A stretch of DNA of 64,000 nt from Pseudomonas frederiksbergensis (GTDB lineage: Bacteria; Pseudomonadota; Gammaproteobacteria; Pseudomonadales; Pseudomonadaceae): positions 62,001 to 126,000 of the forward strand of contig NZ_MOBM01000005.1 of NCBI RefSeq assembly GCF_003732275.1, read 5' to 3'. How positions within the stretch are numbered: the first letter of the stretch is position 1; each line of letters opens with the position of its first letter. Shown in pieces: positions 19,701-27,800 of this stretch. Under the pieces are notes generated by a model. That model saw only the letters and a list, made by a program, of their open reading frames with translations. It was not told where the DNA came from and searched no databases. Both the position numbers and the translations under genes were made by a program.

Positions 19701-20656
19701 GGTTCAACGAGGTGATCGAGCTGTCGATGCGCGGATTGCATCTGATTGAACGTGAGAGCTTGAACGGCTTCCTTGAGTCCTTCCCCCATCTGCATGTTTT
19801 GAATCTGGAAAAAGTCGATCTGCGGCTTTCTAACGCCATGGGAGTGCTGGAAAGTGTTTTACCGCCTGCAATCCCGGGAATGAGCCATCTCACGACGCTG
19901 AATCTCAAAGCCACGTTTCTGCAATTCAGGGAGAACACTGCGTCGCAACTGCGTGACTTGATCAACTTGCAATCACTGGATCTAAGTGAAAACCCCCTGG
20001 GTGTTCCGCCGGTGTTGTTAGGGATGAATGAACTGCGCCAAGTGAACCTGAGGAGCACAGGGATCAGAACGTGTCCGGTCGGAATTCGGGACGAGCCCTA
20101 CCTGACGTCACTGGACCTGCGTGACAACCGGATCACCCGGATTCCGCCAGCGGTGTTGAGCCAGGCCATCACCCGGGGGCGAGTGCAGCTTTGGGGCAAC
20201 CCGCTGACGGACGAAGATACGTTGCTGCGCCTGATCAGTCATCGACAGCACACTGGGATCAACTTGTGGTTGAGTACGCCAGGAGCCGACTATGGCAAAC
20301 CGGTGGTGTGGTTGCAGGAAGGTGACGAAGCACTCCGAGAGGCCAGGCGAGCGATTTGGCAACAGTTGTCGGTCAAGCTGGCAGGCGGTCGTTTCCTGAG
20401 GCTTATCGATGGGCTCAGCCTGACGGCAGACTTTCAGGTCGACTATCTGGCGTTGCAAGCGAGGGTCTGGCGACTGTTGAGCGAGGCGCAGGCATCGGAC
20501 GAGTTGTGGAACTGGCTGAACCGGGTGGTCGAGGCCACAGAAGTCGATGCTGAAAATCCGTTGGGGATTTTCATGTCGCTGGAAAATCGGGCCAGGCTTT
20601 ATCGCGATTGGGTGGCGATGGGACGGCCCTTTCCGGTGATCACCGAGCAGGCCTAG
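16709..20656 (+). CDS. DUF6543-type toxin-like LRR protein lacking a NEL catalytic domain
   Basis: 1315 residues (start 16709 or 16715; no strong Shine-Dalgarno). There is no signal peptide. The N-terminal half matches the DUF6543/dermonecrotic-toxin-like region of large Pseudomonas proteins (VLLYIPGNSSPLHEF near residue 283), followed by a hydrophobic stretch at ~425-490 (PLALFVPGGEGLLALAGLID) that could insert in membranes. Near 720 comes the shared segment LKNLPGWPKGLRIEVLDG. A CPPQD-like start of an LRR module lies at Cys964, with LRRs to ~1165 (LINLQSLDLSENPLGVPP, LTSLDLRDNRITRIPP). The last ~150 residues contain no Cys, so the E3 ligase centre of its paralogue at 24880 is absent. It is probably an effector or toxin; delivery route and target are unknown. 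Confidence 0.8.
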   Translation: MHMNDHAHGAAPTPAVLLRNELKAAVETALPQTPAQFGERLIKEKWGAGIDPQTALLVTLDYNYHGHPPENGVHQGQVGSSRTLIQALLGNYQTVGDGRFGETVFGLYTPPDIGPSVRIVEKVDEFAYVGSGNHDTYEGIYRATVPQSYGPHTQINLRPADFKQWVWGVFLSDRYQTYLNQAWPSDAVIAAPGPYALRTSVKAAFVMAARLQYQERCLSRKGLELAMQAAGLPAAQTWEALTIEQLHAPTRMPQGVEASRLKLYRYTATDIWCFQERSGSRVLLYIPGNSSPLHEFTDSRQLRQWIVAQGRVVDTKQALAAHFSEEDREDGTFHAGVLTALEGMAVYPKMHRLTKNAGFFNDDGHWDPDDYIEFDRSPSATDPFAQLVSSMKQAAQGSVKTIRDDAQVNRDNLSAFVEPVVQWINRFGPLALFVPGGEGLLALAGLIDAGYGLDQAVEGQTASERSEGVTRTVFGLLNALPLAGAVASLKGEGDEAAALVRAEHGADEPAVRPGGTPVDGPPVHVAPLESVAQMPTRLSLLRGIGAPVDAFSDEVLAQIGKVSAIDDDLLRMMQAGRRPTPVLADTISRFKIDQDVVEALDKTQADGNEALQARRVELFNTRYQALQHSEHEWVRLFQQQYPGLPKSAVEQMLDRYGIEFTATPDAIQAKGVFRQLDSKARQYQQHVRLTRAYEGLYLRSVAHADSDTLALHSLKNLPGWPKGLRIEVLDGSLQGRVLDRCGSLDAADCRRLIKIDDHYQYVDVPAQAIARTDFYGAVNGVLSADERAALQLQSLNPANELKLNLRDRALSRAELALGLGRMDGGLPFERQGLRGGGFPTTPQAAALTHETLRLQVRELYPDFSNVQTDEWLQHAGANAQSHLDGLKQQFEQLSTDLTSWIDQTLQDLDDMDIDFLAAGDENAAGMNDAQITEHNVALLQQVMEYERETRMDLADELISIWQKCPPQDNRLYSGETLTGYKLDLEFEDYHRLPVMNVRFNEVIELSMRGLHLIERESLNGFLESFPHLHVLNLEKVDLRLSNAMGVLESVLPPAIPGMSHLTTLNLKATFLQFRENTASQLRDLINLQSLDLSENPLGVPPVLLGMNELRQVNLRSTGIRTCPVGIRDEPYLTSLDLRDNRITRIPPAVLSQAITRGRVQLWGNPLTDEDTLLRLISHRQHTGINLWLSTPGADYGKPVVWLQEGDEALREARRAIWQQLSVKLAGGRFLRLIDGLSLTADFQVDYLALQARVWRLLSEAQASDELWNWLNRVVEATEVDAENPLGIFMSLENRARLYRDWVAMGRPFPVITEQA

Positions 20657-20664
20657 AAGAGGAT

Positions 20665-20694
20665 GGCCTTGAACCCCGCAAAGGGTTCAAGGCC
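20665..20694. terminator. Bidirectional terminator between LRR gene and DUF934 gene
   Basis: A perfect 12-bp stem GGCCTTGAACCC/GGGTTCAAGGCC with a 6-nt loop sits between two convergent genes. There is no long T-run on either side. Confidence 0.6.
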
Positions 20695-20700
20695 AGGGCA

Positions 20701-21195
20701 TCAGCGGCGACGGAACAGCGGCAGCGGTTCGTCGGTGGCGGCCTGATAGGTCACCGAGAAGTCCTGGAGACTTTCCAGGGCTTCGTACGGGTCTTTATCG
20801 GCGCGCAATGCAAAGGCGTCGAAACCGCAGCGACGCAAGTAGAACAGCTGATCGCGCAGCACATCGCCAATCGCGCGCAGTTCGCCTTTGAAACCATAAC
20901 GGTCTCGCAGCAAGCGAGCATTGGAGTAGTTACGCCCATCGGTGAAGGCCGGGAAGTTCAAGGCAATCACCTTGAACTGATCCACGTCGTCACCGATTTC
21001 TTCGGCTTCTTCATCGGCGTCCAGCCATACACCCAGGCCGCCATCGCGAGCCTTGAGCATACGACTGTGCTCGCGCCACAATTGCAGCGGGACGATAAGG
21101 TCGTCGCAGTTGCTGATCTCGTCGATGTTGAAGTCCTTCGGCAGCAAGTGCCAGGTTTCGTCGACGACTTCGTTGTTCTTAATTATTCGCTGCAT
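20701..21195 (-). CDS. DUF934 protein, sulfite-reductase-associated
   Basis: 164 residues. The pattern LIVPLQLWREH...GVWLDADEEAEEI...VIALNFPAFTDGRNYSNARLLR...YGFKGELRAIGDVLRDQLFYLRRCGFDAF is DUF934, a family almost always encoded next to cysI-type sulfite reductases. Function is not established; a role in reductase assembly or electron delivery has been suggested from context. The start lies 17 bp inside the cysI 3' end on the same strand, so translation is probably coupled. It ends before a strong terminator stem. Confidence 0.93.
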   Translation of the reverse strand: MQRIIKNNEVVDETWHLLPKDFNIDEISNCDDLIVPLQLWREHSRMLKARDGGLGVWLDADEEAEEIGDDVDQFKVIALNFPAFTDGRNYSNARLLRDRYGFKGELRAIGDVLRDQLFYLRRCGFDAFALRADKDPYEALESLQDFSVTYQAATDEPLPLFRRR

Positions 21196-22837
21196 AGACG
21201 CGCTCCTTGAAGAGGTCGATGCCGATACGCTGATAGGTGTCGATGAAGCGTTCGTCTTCGGTACGTTGTTCGATGTACACGTCGATCAGCTTCTCGATCA
21301 CGTCAGGCATGGCTTCCTGTGCGAAAGACGGGCCGAGGATCTTGCCCAGGCTCGCATCGCGACTGGCGCTGCCACCCAGGGACACCTGGTAGAACTCTTC
21401 GCCTTTCTTGTCCACCCCGAGGATGCCGATGTGGCCGACGTGGTGGTGACCACAGGCGTTCATGCAGCCGGAGATGTTCAGATCCAGCTCGCCAATGTCG
21501 AACAGGTAGTCCAGGTCGTCGAAGCGGCGCTGGATCGATTCGGCGATCGGGATCGATTTGGCGTTGGCCAGGGAGCAGAAGTCACCGCCCGGGCAGCAGA
21601 TGATGTCGGTCAGCAAACCGATGTTCGGCGTGGCGAAACCTTGTTCGCGCAACTCGTTCCACAGGGCGAACAATTGGCTCTGCTCGACATCGGCCAGAAT
21701 AATGTTCTGCTCGTGGGAGGTGCGCAGCTGACCGAAGCTGTAACGATCGGCGAGGTCGGCCACGGCATCGAGCTGCTTGTCGGTGATGTCGCCCGGCGCA
21801 ACGCCAGTCGGCTTCAGGGACAGCGTCACGGCCACATAACCCGGCTTTTTGTGCGCGAGGGTGTTGCGAGTACGCCAGCGGGCGAAGCCCGGGTGCTGTT
21901 TGTCGAGCTCGACCAGTTCGGCCGTCTGGTTGTCCAGAGCCTTGTAGTCCGGATCGACAAAATGTTTGGCCACGCGATGCACTTCGGCCTCGGTCAACGT
22001 GGTCTGGCCACCGCGAAGGTGTTCCATTTCCGCATCGACTTTCTGCGCGAACACTTCAGGCGTCAGGGCTTTGACCAGAATCTTGATCCGTGCCTTGTAC
22101 TTGTTGTCGCGACGGCCGTAGCGGTTGTAAACCCGCAGGATGGCGTCGAGGTAGCTCAACAGATCCTGCCATGGCAGGAACTCGTTGATGAACGCGCCCA
22201 CCACCGGTGTACGGCCCAGGCCACCACCGACCAGCACACGGAAACCCAGTTCGCCCGCGGCGTTATGCACCGGCTCAAGGCCGATGTCATGGACTTCGAT
22301 GGCCGCACGGTCGGATGTCGAACCGTTGATGGCGATTTTGAATTTACGCGGCAGGTAGGCGAATTCCGGGTGGAACGTGGTCCACTGACGAACGATTTCG
22401 CACCATGGACGCGGGTCGATCAACTCATCGGCCGCGACACCGGCGAACTGGTCGGTGGTGACGTTGCGCAGGCAGTTGCCGCTGGTCTGGATCGCGTGCA
22501 TCTGCACGGTCGCCAGTTCGGCCAGGATGTCCGGGATGTCTTCCAGGGCCGGCCAGTTGAACTGCACGTTCTGCCGGGTACTGATGTGGGCGTAGCCCTT
22601 GTCATAGTCGCGGGCAATCTTGGCCATCATTCGCGTCTGGCGCGAAGTCAGTTGGCCATAAGGCACCGCCACCCGCAGCATCGGCGCGAAGCGCTGGATA
22701 TAAAGGCCATTTTGCAGGCGCAGGGGGCGGAACTCTTCTTCGCTCAGCTCGCCTGCCAGATAGCGTCGGGTCTGATCACGGAACTGCTTGACGCGGTCCT
22801 CGATGATCCGCTGATCGTACTCGTCGTATACGTACAT
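21179..22837 (-). CDS. cysI: Sulfite reductase hemoprotein beta-component
   Basis: 552 residues from ATG 22837 (MYVYDEYDQRIIEDR) with AGGA upstream; longer frames upstream were rejected. The siroheme/4Fe-4S cysteines are visible as C415-x5-C421 (ICCPGGDFC) and C458-x3-C462 (ISGCMNACGHHH). Two ferredoxin-reductase-like half-domains flank them. The enzyme reduces sulfite to sulfide in cysteine synthesis. No flavoprotein cysJ is adjacent, as usual in Pseudomonas, where the electron donor differs from the enteric system. It is followed by the overlapping DUF934 gene. Confidence 0.95.
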   Translation of the reverse strand: MYVYDEYDQRIIEDRVKQFRDQTRRYLAGELSEEEFRPLRLQNGLYIQRFAPMLRVAVPYGQLTSRQTRMMAKIARDYDKGYAHISTRQNVQFNWPALEDIPDILAELATVQMHAIQTSGNCLRNVTTDQFAGVAADELIDPRPWCEIVRQWTTFHPEFAYLPRKFKIAINGSTSDRAAIEVHDIGLEPVHNAAGELGFRVLVGGGLGRTPVVGAFINEFLPWQDLLSYLDAILRVYNRYGRRDNKYKARIKILVKALTPEVFAQKVDAEMEHLRGGQTTLTEAEVHRVAKHFVDPDYKALDNQTAELVELDKQHPGFARWRTRNTLAHKKPGYVAVTLSLKPTGVAPGDITDKQLDAVADLADRYSFGQLRTSHEQNIILADVEQSQLFALWNELREQGFATPNIGLLTDIICCPGGDFCSLANAKSIPIAESIQRRFDDLDYLFDIGELDLNISGCMNACGHHHVGHIGILGVDKKGEEFYQVSLGGSASRDASLGKILGPSFAQEAMPDVIEKLIDVYIEQRTEDERFIDTYQRIGIDLFKERVYAANN

Positions 22838-23131
22838 ATAAGTCCTGTTCTCAGGCTTGGGCCGGTCGGATCCAGTTGCGTTTTTCGCTTGCTGAAGTCT
22901 CCGATACTGCCTCGGCAATTCTGCGCGCACGGCCGCGCACTCCCAACGGAGCGGAGGCAAGATACCAGTTTGCAGTTATGCGCAAAAGTGATGTTTGAGT
23001 ATATGTAAAGAACCAAAACGACTAATGAAACTTATGGAGATAAAACCCCCATTTGTGGTGCGGGCAATCATCGTCTTAACTGTGCTCGAGTCTTTATGCA
23101 ATCACCGATAAAACCGACAAGAGGCGATGCA

Positions 23132-23245
23132 ATGAGCAACCCAACCAAAGCAGGGAAAAGCGATAGCACGGTCGATGCCTGGGCGATTTTGTTCCTGATC
23201 ATCCTGGTCGTGGGCACAGCGGTGTTCTGGGTCAGCCATCAATAA
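23132..23245 (+). CDS. 37-residue single-pass membrane protein
   Basis: A short frame running from ATG 23132 to TAA 23243-23245, with GAGGCG seven bases upstream. The N-terminus is polar (MSNPTKAGKSDSTVDAW) and the rest is one transmembrane helix (AILFLIILVVGTAVFWV) ending in SHQ. It is divergent from cysI, with a 294-bp region between them that must hold both promoters; I see no clear operator there. It is followed 115 bp later by the periplasmic-binding gene. Function unknown. Confidence 0.65.
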   Translation: MSNPTKAGKSDSTVDAWAILFLIILVVGTAVFWVSHQ

Positions 23246-23360
23246 ACGACCCCGTCCGGGCCCGGCGCCGACGATTGTCGGACAGAAGCCGGAATAAGCG
23301 CCGTTCCAGGGACTTCGCTGGCTATAATGCGCAGCGGATTTTCGGGGGCTCGGACGTTTA

Positions 23361-24446
23361 ATGTTGAAGTTCTTCTGTGGTGTAGTGCTGGCGCTTGGTA
23401 CGGTCTTGGGACCGTGTGCCCAGGCGGCGTCCGTATTGTTCCTCAATCCGGGAACCACCCAAGAGGTGTTCTGGGTCAGTTACTCGCAGTTCATGCAGAC
23501 CGCAGCCAAGGACCTGGGCATGGATTTGCACATCCAGTATTCCGAGCGAAACGCTGAAACCACACTCAAGCAGGCCCGCGAAGCCCTGCAAGGGCCGAAT
23601 CGACCGGACTATCTGGTGTTCGTCAACGAACTGTACGTCGCGCCCGAAATCCTGCGCCTGGCTCAAGGCAGCGGAGTGAAACTGTTTTTGGTCAACAACG
23701 GCCTCACCGCAGACCAGATGCGCCTGCTCGGCGCCCAGCCAGACAAATATCCCGACTGGTTGGGCAGCCTGGTGCCCAACAATGAAGAGGGCGGCTACTT
23801 GATGCTCAAGGAGCTGATTCGCCTGCATCGCCCGGTCGCGCCCGGTCAGGTCATTGATCTGGTGGCCTTTTCCGGCCTGAAGATCACGCCAGCGGCGCAA
23901 CAGCGTGAGAAGGGCATGATGCGGGCATTGGCCGAACACCCTGAAGTGCGGTTGCGCCAGTTGGTCTACGGCGGCTGGACCCGCGAGCGCGCCTATGAAC
24001 AGGCCAGGTTATTGTTCAAACGTTATCCGCAAACGTCGCTGGTCTGGTCGGCCAACGATGAAATGGCCTTTGGCGCCATGCAGGCCTACGCCGAAACAGG
24101 CGGCCAACCCGGCAAGGACGCGCTGTTCAGCGCCGTCAACAATTCGCCGACTGCGTTACAGGCGCTGTTGGAAGGGCGGTTGAGTGTGCTGTTGGGCGGG
24201 CACTTCACGCTGGGTGGTTGGGCTTTGGTGCAACTGCATGACTACGATTTGGGGGTGGATGTCAGCCAGTACGGTGGGCGCGACCGGCAGATTCCGTTGT
24301 TGCAGCTGATCGATCACGCGCAAGCCAGGCAATTGCTGGCGTTAAGTGCCACTCAGGATTACGGCGTGGATTTCCAGAAACTCTCGGCCAAGGGGCGGCC
24401 GACGTCGTATCGTTACCCGTTCAGCTTGCAAGCCCTGATGCACTGA
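23361..24446 (+). CDS. Orphan periplasmic substrate-binding protein (type 1 fold)
   Basis: 361 residues with a Sec signal peptide (FFCGVVLALGTVLGPCAQA) and a type 1 periplasmic binding fold of the sugar-binding/LacI kind: SVLFLNPGTTQEVFWVSYSQ opens the first lobe, VFVNELYVAPEIL and VWSANDEMAFGAMQA are typical core segments. No permease or ATPase is adjacent, so it may feed a remote transporter or serve a sensor. The ligand cannot be deduced. It is convergent with the DUF2970 gene, only 6 bp apart. Confidence 0.85.
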   Translation: MLKFFCGVVLALGTVLGPCAQAASVLFLNPGTTQEVFWVSYSQFMQTAAKDLGMDLHIQYSERNAETTLKQAREALQGPNRPDYLVFVNELYVAPEILRLAQGSGVKLFLVNNGLTADQMRLLGAQPDKYPDWLGSLVPNNEEGGYLMLKELIRLHRPVAPGQVIDLVAFSGLKITPAAQQREKGMMRALAEHPEVRLRQLVYGGWTRERAYEQARLLFKRYPQTSLVWSANDEMAFGAMQAYAETGGQPGKDALFSAVNNSPTALQALLEGRLSVLLGGHFTLGGWALVQLHDYDLGVDVSQYGGRDRQIPLLQLIDHAQARQLLALSATQDYGVDFQKLSAKGRPTSYRYPFSLQALMH

Positions 24447-24452
24447 GCCGGT

Positions 24453-24674
24453 TCAGATACCCGCCAGGTACACCACCAGTTTGACGATGCCAAACAGCGT
24501 CAACGCGAACACTGCCGTGAACAGGATCCCCAGAATCACGAAATGGCTCGGCTTGCCGTGGGTGAAGTCCCGGGCCCGATTCTTCCCGCTCTGCACCCCG
24601 AACGCCGCCGCCAGCACACTGTGCAGCATCTGCCAGAAGGTCGGTGGCTTGTTGTTGTCGACTGGATCGTCCAT
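24453..24674 (-). CDS. DUF2970 small membrane protein
   Basis: 73 residues from ATG 24674 (MDDPVDNNKPPTFWQMLHSV). The segment MLHSVLAAAFGVQSGKNRARDF followed by a single membrane helix (FVILGILFTAVFALTLFGIV) is the DUF2970 pattern, a short single-domain membrane family found across Proteobacteria without a known function. Its start region is shared divergently with the giant NEL gene (205 bp), which also holds a single REP-like remnant. Confidence 0.88.
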   Translation of the reverse strand: MDDPVDNNKPPTFWQMLHSVLAAAFGVQSGKNRARDFTHGKPSHFVILGILFTAVFALTLFGIVKLVVYLAGI

Positions 24675-24718
24675 AAATTCCCCGTTACCAATAGGTGAAA
24701 AGTAAGCATAGTCAATGC

Positions 24719-24738
24719 AAAAGATCGCAGCTTGCGGG
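24719..24738. repeat. Single REP remnant (gatcgcagc type)
   Basis: AAAAGATCGCAGCTTGCGGG matches one arm of the REPIN family at 8624-8724; no second arm is nearby. Confidence 0.5.
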
Positions 24739-24879
24739 CGAGTGAAACAGTTGACGACTGTAAAATCGCGCAACAGTTGACAGTGCATTGGCCCGGTTCC
24801 TCTATAAATATGTACCGCCATGCTGCCGGTTGGCCGTGATGTTCTGACGCTCTATCAATGAGCTATCAGGATTTGCATC

Positions 24880-27800
24880 ATGCCGGACCTTTCCAGACCC
24901 GCGACCCCGGGACTTCATGTTCCCTATATCAAGAGCCGTCTGCCCGACTGGACTCAACACCTTACCCGACCTCATCTCGAGAGTCTGACCCGGGCCCGTG
25001 ATCCCGCCCGCCTGTTCGCCCATTCCTACCCGGCACTTTATGCCCAGGCGTCTGCCACGTTGCGTCAGGCGTTGCTCGATAGTCAGGTACAGAGCAACAC
25101 TTCCAGCCAGGCGCTGGCCAAAACGCTGAAGGATTTCAAGGGCATCACCGAATTCGTCAAACCATTGCTGGAAGAGGCAATGCGTAAAACCTTTGGTCAG
25201 TCACCGGATGTGACGGGGACCATGCTGTTTCATTTGCGCGCACCCAATCGAGCCGATGAGCAGACTCTGCTGCAGGCAGCGCTGCGCAACTTCGAGGCTG
25301 ACGAGCCGTTTGATGAAATCGCCTTGCAGGAAACCAGCGCGCTGGCTCCGGCCGGGGCAATGGAGAACGAGCTTTACGATAAAACGGACCGTTATCCGTT
25401 CGGGAAGACGCGTTACAAAATTCGTGACAAATTGTCGATCAAGCCCGATGCGTTCGCCAGCCTGTGTCGGAAACTGGACCTTGGCAAGCAGTATCAGGAC
25501 CATCTGAGCGCCGTTTTCGATACGCCCGGCACAGCCGCGAAGGTCCGCGAGCAGACGATCACGGCGAACAAGGACAGGCTGCGCCTGCAGGCACATATCG
25601 CCCGGATGAAGTCGAACGTCAGTGAGACGGCTTACGCCGCGTTGCTGGCGATCCTCGACGGGCGCTCTGATCCCAGGATCGATGGGCGCCCAGTGGCTTA
25701 CAGTCAGTTGACGGTGCTGGGCTCGATGTTGAGTGATGTATTGATCATCGGGTCGGCGACACGTAAACCCCCCTCGGTTCTGGAAGATATCGCCGAGGTG
25801 TTTTTACCGATACCGACCTTCAGCCTGTCAGTACCATCGAGCACGAGAATCATCGTGTACATTCCGGGTGACCCGCTGTACCCGGTCAAGGAGTACTCGT
25901 CACTCAGCTCGTTTGCGACAGATTTCGCGATCAGACTGCGCTCGCGATCCTATCAGCGGTTTGTCGCCGGGCTGCTGCCACAGGACGAGTCCTCGACGAT
26001 CTTTCGGCGGCTCAAATCCCAGCTCAAGGTCCAGCGATGGAATCCGAACCCGGTCTATCCAGGCCCACCGTACAACCCCGCCGCCTACCGCGACGGCATT
26101 TATGAAGAGGTCTGGAACGAAAACGTCAATCTCGCTCTGGCCGAAACCTTTATTGACACTGAAGTGTTCGGCGCACGCTATGACGCTCACCTTGTCAGGG
26201 TCAAGTCCAACGCCAAATTGTTGGCAATACCGACTGCCGAAGTTGACCACAAGGCCTGGATCGAACGCCTCGAACACTATGTCGAATGGGGGCTGAACGT
26301 ACTGAACGTGGCTGCTTTTATAGTGCCGGGACTGGGCGAATTCATGCTGGCTGTCACCGCCGTTCAACTGTCCTATGAGGTTTACGAGGGCGTGGAAGCG
26401 TGGAATGAGGGAGATGCCGAGGAGGCTTGGGGCCATCTCAAATCAGTCATGGAGAACGTTGCTTTCATGGCCGCTTTGGGCGCGGTGGCAAGCAAGGCAC
26501 CACCGATCACCGCATCCCGGTTTGTCGACGGGATGAGACCAGTCACCACGCCGTTCGGTGAAACGCGTCTGTGGCATCCGGACCTTGCTTCCTACAAGAG
26601 TGGCGTCGCGCTTGAGGGTCTCACCCCGAACGCCCTTGGGCAATACGAGATGGGAGGCAAGACCTACATCAGCCTGGAGGGCAATGCCTACGAAAAAACC
26701 TTCGACCCGGCGCTCAAGCAGTGGCGGATCAAACACCCCACTGACCCCGATGTCTACCAGCCAGTCTTGCAGCACAACAACTTCGGCGCCTGGCGCCACA
26801 ACCTTGAACGGCCCCTGGAGTGGGACCGCTTGACCCTGTTGCGGCGGATGGGCTACACCACCGAGGCATTGACGGACAAACAATTGCTTGAGGCTGCTGA
26901 TATCAGCGGCGTCAGCGACAATGCCTTACGCAAGATGCATGTGGATAATTTACCTGCGCCCCCTGAACTGACAGAGGCCCTGAGGCTGTTCGCGGCAGAT
27001 CCAGGAGTGGCACCCGTCATCGAGCAGAAAAGCAGCGCGCCATTCATCGACAAGCTGCGGCGGGCTTGCCCGGGACTGAGCGATTCTGCAGCCCAAAGAG
27101 TTCTGCTCGACGCCAATGCCGAGGAACTGACACGCCTGCGGACCACCCACCGAATTCCGCTGAATATGCTCGAGGAAGCCCGCTGGTACGCGCAGCAGGG
27201 GCGTCAGGTTCGGGCTTTCGCCGGTCTGTACAGAGACAACATGACTTCCCCCGACAGCCAATGGCTCGCCCTGCACGCCCTGGAAAAACTGCCGGGTTGG
27301 TCCGGTGAGGTGCGTCTGGAGGTCCGTGACGGTCACATCAACGGTCCGCTGATCGATGGTATTGGCCGCGAGACCGCCGCAAGTCGCAAGTATGTCGTCA
27401 AGCAGGGGCCGGCCTACCAGGCGTTCGATGAGCGAGGAGAGGCGCTCAATAGCGTGCCCCGCAGTGGCGGCAACTTTTTCGATTCCATCATGCATGCCTT
27501 GCCCGATGAGTCCCGCCAGGCATTGGGTGTTCCACACGTCGGTCAAAGCAGTGGGTTGCAAAAGGCGATTTTTGACTCGGCGGTGCAACACCGGGCGCAG
27601 TTAATGCAACGACTGGAAAACCGAGCCGGCGGGCGCGCTGTGTTCAAGCCCCCCGTACGAGTGAATGAGCGACAGGTGGGCTACCCCGCCAGTGGGCGTG
27701 GGCAAGGCTTGAATCCTTCATTGGTCACTCGGGTTCAGTCGCTCTATCCCGGACTCTCCGATCAAAACGCCAGCAGTTTTATCCTGAAGCAGTTGCGGGC

